From contig VUYV01000054.1 of NCBI GenBank assembly GCA_008711295.1, forward strand, positions 2,540,595 to 2,604,594: a stretch of 64,000 nt of DNA, in the 5' to 3' direction. Shown here in pieces: positions 55,321 through 64,000 of this stretch (position 1 is the stretch's first letter; the number at the start of each line of letters is the position of its first letter). Made by a program: the position numbers and the translations under genes. This DNA comes from Anarhynchus alexandrinus (Eukaryota > Chordata > Aves > Charadriiformes > Charadriidae). Under the pieces are notes generated by a model. That model made no database searches and was not told where the DNA came from. It saw only the letters and a program-made list of their open reading frames with translations.

Positions 55321-57099
55321 ACTTGGAGCAAAATATCCCAAGCTTTTTAGCCCCACAGCTTGTTAGTGCTATGGAGGAATAAGAGGGAAGCGTCTCGTTC
55401 CGCTGTGCTGGGCATTCAGCTGGGACAGACTGAAATCATGAGCATGGAGGGGGTCAGGAGGGCATAGAATCCAACGGGTGGGTTAGCTGGCTCTGTGCCC
55501 AAGGTGGTGATTTGGGAGCTCCATCACCTCCCGATCCCGCACAGCTCAGCTACATCCCAGGACGAAAGACAGCTGTGCTGCCCCTGTCCCGCAGGATTAT
55601 TCCCACCTCTCCGGGAGGAGGAAAGAGCTCTGCCAGCAAACTCCCCAGGCCCTCAAACCTCTTTCCACTCCGGCTTGCCGCACGCTCTAGAAAAAGAAAC
55701 CTCAGAGTCAGGAAACCTTACTGGTGTTTGCTCAGGACAAGCGCTGTGCCCATGCAGGAGTGCGCATGGAAACGCTCTGCGGAGAGCATGCACGCCTGGG
55801 GAAGGGAAAGCCCATCACCCAGCCCCTGCTATCACCCATGCCAGCACCATCTCGAGTTAACACAGAAAAAGTGGCAGAGATTCTTGGTCCAGAAACAATC
55901 ACTGCCTCGGCTCTCAGAGTGGGCTCCGGAGAGGTCAGCCTGAGCTAGGTTTTCCTGCCGCAAACCCGGAGCCCGCTCAGCGAGCTGTAAAACGCTCCCG
56001 TCCCCGCGCTCTGCAAGAACTTTACTGTTTCCTTCCCCAGCCCGAGTCAGAGAGGCGCAGCCACAGCAGACCTACAAAGACAGGGGTTTATTGGGCAAAG
56101 ACCCTTCGTTTACCTTGCCCGGGCACGAAATTTAACCATTCACGGCACTTGTGCAGCAACAACAAAAATGAAAGGGGGAAAAGGAGATTATTTTGCACGT
56201 AGCTGCAGCCTGCGGCAGGCAGCCTGCCCTGCGTTAGCACGCACCGCTCCAGCGCTTGTAAAGCCCGGACGCCTGCACGGCGTCTGCAGCCTTTGAGTTA
56301 ACCCCTGCTCCTGCAAGCCCAGAAATTGTCACTTGGCTTGAAATGGTGTCTGTGAGTCTTTACTGGGCTGGGGGAGAGGGGATGGCTTTGTCTTGGCGGT
56401 GCCCGCCAGCGTTGTTTGCGCAGAGCAGGAGCAGCCAAAACGCGACCAACCTAAACGTTCACGGACCGTAAGTTGAACCCTCCCAGCATCGCACGATTGC
56501 CTCCGTGGCAGATCGGCATCAAGACAGGCTCCAGAGAGACCTCTCTTGGTGCACCCTCTGGGTTTTTTTTAACCTTGAAGCTGGCTGAGTCTCATCCTTC
56601 TGACTTACACACGCTGCCAGAGATGTAATTTTTTTACCCCAGGTTTTCACATGACTGCAGAATCTGGAGCTTAAAAAAAAAAAAAGAATAAAAAAAGAAT
56701 TAAGAGCTACAGTCCTTCAAGGAGTCACAGCAATGCTGAGACTGGACTTTGGTCCCGCTGTACTGGCACAGCACATCCACGCGGTAAACGACAGTCCTCC
56801 CATAAAGGCTTCAGGCGCTCTGTTAGCGAGCCAGGCAAAACCTGGCATCCTGGTAGTAAAGGCCGATCGTTAGCCAGTTGGCCCCATTTTAAAAGCTGAA
56901 GTGTGACAGCTAAACCCATCTGCAGAGCCCTTTGATGCTCAAGCCACTTGCAGTCAGGCGCCTAACTACAGGCTGAAATGCCCAACTTGAGGCAACCGCA
57001 CGGGAAAATCTCAGCCACTTCCCGCTCCAGAAGTCAGACAGCATTTTCGACAGGGCAGACCCTGGAGTCCTCTCCTAGCTTTTTGTCAGGGGAAAAAAA

Positions 57100-57720
57100 A
57101 AGGCTTTTCAAATTCACTCTCCTTACACAGAGACTCACAGGGAGACCAAGCTAACATCATCAAATGATTGTATCAAAATCATGTTTTATTTCCCAACGTC
57201 TGACGGGAAGAAGCGTATCAAACCGCATGTCATCTGCTGCCGTGGGCTCGTTCCTCAGCGAGCGCCTGCCGAATTCACAGCGGATACAGGGACCGCTCCC
57301 AGCTTAGACGCTGCTTTTACTTTGCAGTTAAGTGCCCCTGATGAATAGAGACGCTTTCCTGAATCAAAAGCAAGAGGAAGAAAAACCCAAGTCTTCACAT
57401 AAATTATGCCCAAATAATATTTCGACCAAATCTGTTCCCAGCATTAGAAGGATTGCAGGAGCCGGAGATGAAAAGCTCCTTTTAAGCTGGAGAATTCATC
57501 CCCTCATCCCCAATGAAGGATGGACGGGTTACTAAAACAAATATTACATTTCATTTTGGCTAACAGCACTCTGATATTGCCTTACATGAACGGGGGAGGC
57601 AAAAGTGCTCCCGATGATTATCATTTATGCACAGATGACTTCAAGTCCTCTCACTTCCTGAACCCAGGCTGTAATACGACATGCAGGTTTCTCCCACAAA
57701 CCTCTTCTGTTGCTCAGGCA
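57100..57720. promoter_or_regulatory. Candidate conserved non-coding element in PRRX1 intron 1
   Basis: Unique AT-rich sequence with motifs such as CAAATGATTG and ATTATCATTTATGCA. The small frame at 57332-57535 has no recognisable similarity. Confidence 0.3.
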
Positions 57721-58904
57721 TTTGTTTTGTAGTTGCTCTGGCAGTTTTATTGGATCTATCACCTGGGCCCAGAGGTAATAAAATACTAAAACTCCTCACC
57801 CCTGGGCACAGCCTGTACCTTTCCCTGGTTACCTGCCAGCCTATGGCCAAAGTCAACAGTCCCATCCTCACTGCCTGCCTTGGGAGACCTGCTGCTGCCC
57901 TCACCCAGGGCCATGTCCAGAGAGATGGGTGCCCACATCCACCCTGACCACACGTCTGCCCTGTAGCTCCACCACCAGCTCCACGAGCACTGGCTGAAAC
58001 AGGCCAGGCTGCCCCAAACCAGCGCTGAATCCTGAAACTGCAAGGGCGGCTCTGGGGTATCCTCTCCCACCTGGCAGTCCTCTGTACCTGAGCATCAACC
58101 TTTCCAGCTTTCAGGTACAGCCTGTCACCAAGAACTTCCCATGCCTCCAGTTTACACACAGAAAGGGCTTTGACTTCTCTCAAATCATTAGAGAAAATGA
58201 GCCTGGGAAATGTCAAGGCTTGAAACCCAAGCACTTTAAAAAGTTAATACTGATAGTAACCAAAGGGGTAATACCTCCTGTGTTTGCTAGAGCAGAGAGT
58301 ACATTTGCATGGCAGAGATACTGCTCCCGAGGTATTAGGCCTCCTGATGTGGGTCTTGCCTTTAAACTGTAAAATTAAAAAAAGTGGGAAAGGTTGTCGA
58401 AAAACCCCATGGAAGATCTCTTCCCCTCTCCTGGCTTTCCCTCCTCCTTGCTCCCTGCGCCGGCGGAGTTCAAAGCAGTCTGTGTCTCGCTCAGAGTGTG
58501 GCTTGCCACGTTGGAGCGAAGCAAGTCGAAGATGGGCCTCAGCCCTTTGAAGAAGCCACAACAGAGAGGACATCCTCTCCCCAGGGACGCGCTACACGGG
58601 GCTGGCCCAGCCACCAGGACAGCAAAGCCAACATGCAACGTGTGACAGGAGAGAGGCAGTGACGGAGAAGAAGCTGCGGGCCAGAGCTCCCACCAGCCTC
58701 CCGCAGGAGCCGGGCACCCGGAGAGGAGACGGTGTCCTCAGATGGGCTGCTCTGGCCACCGTACCCCTTGGAGGTGCCTTCCAAAAGGGCAGCCCATCTT
58801 CCCCAGATGGTTTCAACTGGATTTCTGGAGAAATCACTTACAACACAACCCACTCTGATCCCGCTGGCAGTTTTTGAGTTGTTCACCAACTTCAACCATA
58901 ACTT

Positions 58905-59001
58905 GACCATTGTCCCTGCCTATGGCAGGGGGGTTGGAACTCGATGATCTTCAAGGTCCTTTCCAACCTAAACCATTCTATGATTCTATGATTCTATGAT
59001 T
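58905..59001 (+). mobile_element. CR1 LINE 3' fragment
   Basis: The block reads GGCAGGGGGGTTGGAACT, then GATGATCTTCAAGGTCC and TTCCAACCTAAACCATTC. It ends in three ATTCTATG units plus ATT (58975-59001). This is the diagnostic 3' end of avian CR1 non-LTR retrotransposons. It is 5'-truncated with no reverse-transcriptase frame. It lies in PRRX1 intron 1, in antisense orientation to the gene. The 5' boundary is approximate. Confidence 0.9.
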
Positions 59002-62000
59002 TGAACAGGAACTCTGAAGGTAATTCAGCTCCTATAGTTTTCTTGAAAACCTGGTGGCTCCGTAAAAGGAAAGAGGCATTATTAACGCTGGCAGCAAGAG
59101 ACCAAGCAGCTGGGTGAGCCCAAGCTCTTACAAGACACCCGAGAACCTAAACCAGAGCACATCACAGTGCTGACTAAGTGAAAGGAAATCCCAGCAGAAC
59201 TCAGCCCTGATTGCTCCATGGACATCCCAGCCTGGAGGTGCACAGTGGCAGGAGCATCATCACCAATGGCTGCCTCCTTCACATCACACCCCCTTGCCTT
59301 CCTCGCCGAGGACAGAGCTGGAAGAGCTCAGGGCTCAGACCGGGTGGCCCGAGCCCCAGGTTTTGGTATGGCTGCACCAGTCTTTTTAACTAAGTGGAAA
59401 GTGGACTTTCACCTTTAACTAATGCAAAAGTGGAGACCGAGGTGATGGGGAGAGCAGGACTGACCGCATCCGTGTATCCTGCGCAGGGAGGATGAGCAGT
59501 CCACTCTCCTGAGGGACCCCGGCCACACCACACCATCCACCCGTGTTTCCCTCCTCTTTCCCGCTGCCACAGACCTTTCTGTGGGCTCGGACCAGTAGAT
59601 GGCACCAGAATAACAGAAAAGCCCCTCCAGTTCTGCCCTCCGCATCTCCCCAAGTCCTCCTGCAGCATCACCCCCTGAACACGTCTGGAGTGTACTTTAA
59701 AACCCTGTTTGGAGCCGACCTCTAACGGCACTCCTAAAAGTTTTAGCAAACAAATTCAGGAGAGAAAAAAAAAAAAAAAGTAAAAGTAGTTTCTTTCCAT
59801 TTTGAGGCTTATAAAATCTTACCTCCCCCCCCAACATAGATGATGCTTTGAAATGAAGAACAGAATCAAAGTATTTACCCAAAGCATCTGCTTTCTCCAT
59901 AATTGCTTTAATTTGGAGGACGTTTTCCCCCCCTCCAGCTGGAACTGACAGAAATTTCCTGCCTGCTGCAGTTGAACAGAATCTGCATTTCTCAGTGTAG
60001 AAGCAATTCACCTGAGAAGTGCCTGGCTGCATTTTTAGGTAGGAAGGTGCCCTTCTCTTTGGCCATTGTGACTGTCGACATTGTTAAAGGAAAGTCTAGT
60101 ACTTCTTCCCAAACAGCTTCTGCTATTAGCTAATGACAACATTGTTGACCCCGGTGGGTTGAGCATCCTCTCAACTCCCTCAGACAGGAGCAGCTCGGGT
60201 CAGAGTGGGCATTTCCCTCAGGAGACACCTGCCTGTCTCTTGCACACCAGGCATGCAAGCATTCTTCTCTTTACAGAGAGGCTGACCTAAAGCAGGACTA
60301 ACAGCCAGGGCACAGCCTCCACAAAAATCCAGCCATGCCATGGCCAGTTTAGGATGACCCTACTCACATCCGTGCCTTGTGGTACCTCCTGATCGTGGCA
60401 GTGGATAGCCACATTCTCAGAAGGAGGACTTGGGCAAAGATGATGGTGGTTTCCAGGGATGCTCGCTCCAGCACAGACAGGACTCCCCTAGTTCCCAGCT
60501 CAGCTGTGAAGCATGACAAGGTGTACCCACTGCGCAGTGACGCCAAATGCCCTGGAGCTGTGGCCACAGCTCTGCCTGGGTGAGGTTTAACATGCTCATA
60601 CATGCTCACGCAAAAATCATGCACCAGGATTTTTTCAGAAGCTTGAATCCTGCCTGGAGTCAATCTGGGACAAATTCAGAGACCTTCCGACTTTTCACAC
60701 CCGGGACTGAGTTTTGAACATGGCTCAGCTCAGCAATGTTTTAAGAGGAGCTTGATTATTTTGATCTTTTCCCCTCATCCCCATTATTAATCATACCAAA
60801 GCAAAGCATAATGTCTCCAAACCAAACCATTTGCCAAACCATTTCTCCACATACTTTTTACTTAACAGCCCTTCTAGGAATGGAGCACATTTGGAAACCT
60901 CCGTGCCTCCATCCTCCTTGGCCAACAGCGTGTCCATGAGCACATGGCTGCAAGCACTGAGCATCGATGCTGGGAAATGGGTGGAGGAAAGTGCCCATCC
61001 CCACAGGCTCAGCGGCAGAGCAGAGGACCAGCCACGAGGGCTTCCGTATACGAACGCTCCCGGGGGAGCCGCCTTTCTGTGACTCTTCGGCTATTCCTGA
61101 TTTTAGTGGGCTCCTCCCTGGCTCGCAACAAGCGAATGCAAAATGGAGTGCAGACATGGGCAGCAAGAGACGACTCTGACCACCATGGCCCAGCAAACCC
61201 TTTTGCTCCCTTTCCTTGGTGCCAGCCCTGACCTTCCCAGGGAGCCAACCCTACCAATTCGGAGGTGCTCTGTCCCGCGAGGATGCTAAGCACGTTTAAC
61301 GCCCTCCCCACCATTGATTAGATTTGCAGCTCTCCCTGTTTTCCTCATTTTACCCAAAGCTGACAGGGTTGCGATTGTAAGAGACACCGTTCACACAGAC
61401 TCTCAACCTGGCCAGAAATACCAGAAATCTCACGCAACAGCCTGTTTTCTTCAGAGCCGCAGTAAACTCAGAAGAGGTCCCGAAACAGGAGATCAAGTTG
61501 GGCTGTTTCCATGACTGATGTTCCCCCTTCATAGCTCTACAGAGGTTTCCCTATCTCTGCTATTCTTAACAGCAGGATTTTGGAGGGGATTGTCCTATAA
61601 ACGAGTGGGGCAGCTTGTTCACTTAAGAGTCTGAGTTATGATCAGAGATGAGGACATTGCTTTTCTTTTTTGTTTCTCGCTATGTTTTGGTTCAAACCTG
61701 TAAACAGACTTGCGCCGAGTGGATCTGCGTTCTCCATCTGGTCCTGTGATCCAATTTCCTGGCAGGAATATCCCTAACATCGAATTGCGCAGGAATGCTG
61801 CAGCACATCCATCCGTCCCGCGGCCAGAGCCGAGCTCGTCAGTTTGCCGGTTTCTGTGCGAGACCCGGCCATGGCGTTTCACCCAGTTACCCCGCTAGCG
61901 AGACCAATAACTCACGGCTGACAAAAGCAGCTCTTCCAAAAGGGCTTCCAGATAGTCACGCATGGAGAAGCCAATGCTCTCCTTCAGAGTTATTTCTAGT

Positions 62001-64000
62001 GATTACATAGCATCTCACAATTAAAAAAATGCATGTTTTCTACCTCCTTTGAACGCATGTCTGGCTTTTGCTCTCAGCCACTGGTTCTTGTTCTACCTTT
62101 CTCTGACGGATTGAAAGAGGGGGGAGGAAGGGAAGACCTCTTCCTAGAGAGTCACGGAAATGGGGATTCAAATCCATCATCACAAGTGTCTGGAACGACT
62201 CTCGGCGTTGCACGGCCTGAGAGGGACAGCGATACGTCACACGAGCAAAAGAGCTCCCACTCAGAGTGGAGACCGGGGAAGCACAGCAGAGAGCAAAGCC
62301 CTTCCGAGGAAACCTGGAGAGCAGCGCCGTGCATGTAGCAAGAGGGGGCGGGAGAATGGGGAGCCCAGCACCACCGCTGGTGAGAAAAAAATCAGGATTC
62401 AGCACCCAGCTCTGCACTGAGTGCTCCGACCCTCCAAAAACAAGGCGCCCTCTTCACTGGCTCGCTGTAACCTCCTCCAGACACAGACTCTGGCTGGAGG
62501 AGCACACAGCATTCACAAAGGCAGACATAAGCCTGTCCAGATTGATGAAGGGCAGCTTTTTGGGGCGGTTTTCTTGTTAATCACAGACTAGTTTGTCTTT
62601 TCAATCACACCAGCTACTTCCAGCCCACAATGCCCAAGCCAAAAGGCAAGTCTAGGAAACCTGTTGCCTGGTTTCCCAGCAGCGAGTTCACCCCCAGTGA
62701 CCGTGTCCCTTCCCCATCCACGTGCTTTCCCTCAGCTGGACGGGTCCTTCTTTCCCCACAGGCACCCCAGTTGAACACAGCACAGCAACCTGCTTGGAAA
62801 GCGGGGGAAAATTTGAGGCAGCACCATTGTGCTGGCCAGGACAGATGAAGCATAGGGTTAAGCACACAGACACGTTCCCACTAAATTCACACAGCCACTG
62901 AAACTTGGGAGAAGGACTCCCTTCCCTAGGCAGGATAAGCTCTAAGCTGCTTATTCCTTCACATGTTTGTCTCCATCAGATCTGTGCTTAGGGTCTCCAC
63001 AGCATCCTTCCACCACCTCTTCCAGGGTTTCCCTATCCTCACTAGACCTGGGAGGATTTCCTTACCACCTCATTTACATCTCCCTTGCTGCAACAGAAGT
63101 AGGTGGGCTTGGAATCACTTGGGCATCAGTTTATACCCTCCTCTTCTTGAGATTAAGCACCTCTCCTTTCCTTCTAAACTGGATGCTGAAGCTCTCCTTA
63201 CCGCTTTTCTTCTCTGGACTTCTTTTGACCCAGTTCACAACTTCCTCGACATGCAGCTTGCCCCAAACACAGCCGACCTGGTGCCATCTCCACGGCTGAG
63301 CACAATGAAAGGATGCTCCACAAACGAGGCAGAACTACAGGAGATGCTGGGGGTGAAAAACATCTTGACTCTCCTCATAAAGATGCAGCATTTTGCATTG
63401 AGCAGGAGAGTTGGTTCAAGGCCAGGCGAGCAGATTCTCAAAGGGCATGGAGCCACAGCACTCTAGTGTAGGCTCCTTACACCGAATTCAACCCCCTTTA
63501 TAGACAGCAGGTTGACACCAGCGGCTCCCGTGCTGCCCTACTTTATAGGGCACCATGCAGAAATGCAGGGCTGTGACGTGGGAGAGATCTGGTCTGTAAG
63601 CTCATCAGAGGAGCGAGAGCAGTCACTTCCCCCAGCAAGCTCAATTTCCCCACTGGGAATCATCAGTGGAGACGAGATGGATCCATCCCGTTGGGCGCCT
63701 GTGACCGGACCTCATGGAGCACGTTCCATGGAGGACCGTCTCTCTCGCAGCTGGAGAGCTTGGCTGGTGGCGGGGCATTCAGAGGAAGGGTTAGCACCAA
63801 AATAGGTCATTAGTGAGCGACGTGGGGTTCTTCATTCTTCTCCGGGCCCCTCGTTTTCCTAAGGGGAATGCCTCAGAAAGCCCAGTGGGGGGGGAGAAGG
63901 AATTTACAGTTCCCTTCCAAAAACCAGTCTTTGTTTGTTTGATCCGTTTTTTTAAATGATCGAGTAACTTGTGAATACATTTTCTGATGATTCCCACATC

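Noticed and set aside
57641..58234. 197-codon open frame on minus within PRRX1 intron 1
   Set aside because: No domain, and it overlaps another frame on the opposite strand. A retained-intron or antisense coding role is unsupported.

Overview
The window is vertebrate nuclear DNA, most likely from a bird. It has multi-exon genes with GT-AG introns, long non-coding tracts, and a chicken-repeat-1 (CR1) LINE 3' end with its diagnostic ATTCTATG tail at about 58.9-59.0 kb. There are no bacterial-style operons, rRNA, tRNA or CRISPR features. One ambiguous base (n) at 50325 suggests a draft assembly. Gene order (PRRX1 followed on the same strand by an FMO gene) matches the PRRX1-FMO neighbourhood of human chromosome 1q24.

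Two protein-coding genes are supported, both on the minus strand and both cut by the window edges. (1) A flavin-containing monooxygenase, most like FMO3 (or the related FMO6), occupies 154-4620. Six coding exons are resolved to the base and encode residues 1-395; the last two exons lie left of the window. A TATA-like promoter and a non-coding first exon can be proposed at about 4800-4924. (2) PRRX1, the paired-related homeobox transcription factor of limb and craniofacial mesenchyme, has its homeobox exons at 41244-41419 and 40367-40548. Its two alternative C-termini are both present: the cassette exon for the short isoform at 38792-38857, and the terminal OAR-motif exon at 35453-35591. Exon 1 is not in the window, so intron 1 exceeds 22.5 kb. 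The 3'UTR probably runs to a poly(A) signal at 34531-34536 or 31885-31890.

The roughly 27 kb between the genes (4.9-31.9 kb) contains no exon I can recognise. It does hold two compact CpG-rich islands (about 7.26-7.48 kb and 13.49-13.87 kb) away from any known promoter, and several AT-rich, homeodomain-motif-bearing stretches that look like conserved non-coding elements. PRRX1 intron 1 (41.4-64 kb) has similar stretches, a moderately CpG-rich segment near 55.0-55.3 kb, and the CR1 insertion. MROH9, which lies between PRRX1 and FMO3 in human, was not recognised.

The two genes have no direct functional link: one is a hepatic/ER oxidoreductase and the other a developmental transcription factor. 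The intervening sequence more plausibly holds PRRX1 regulatory DNA than further genes. I found no convincing novel coding system. The best leads are the orphan CpG islands and the candidate enhancers.
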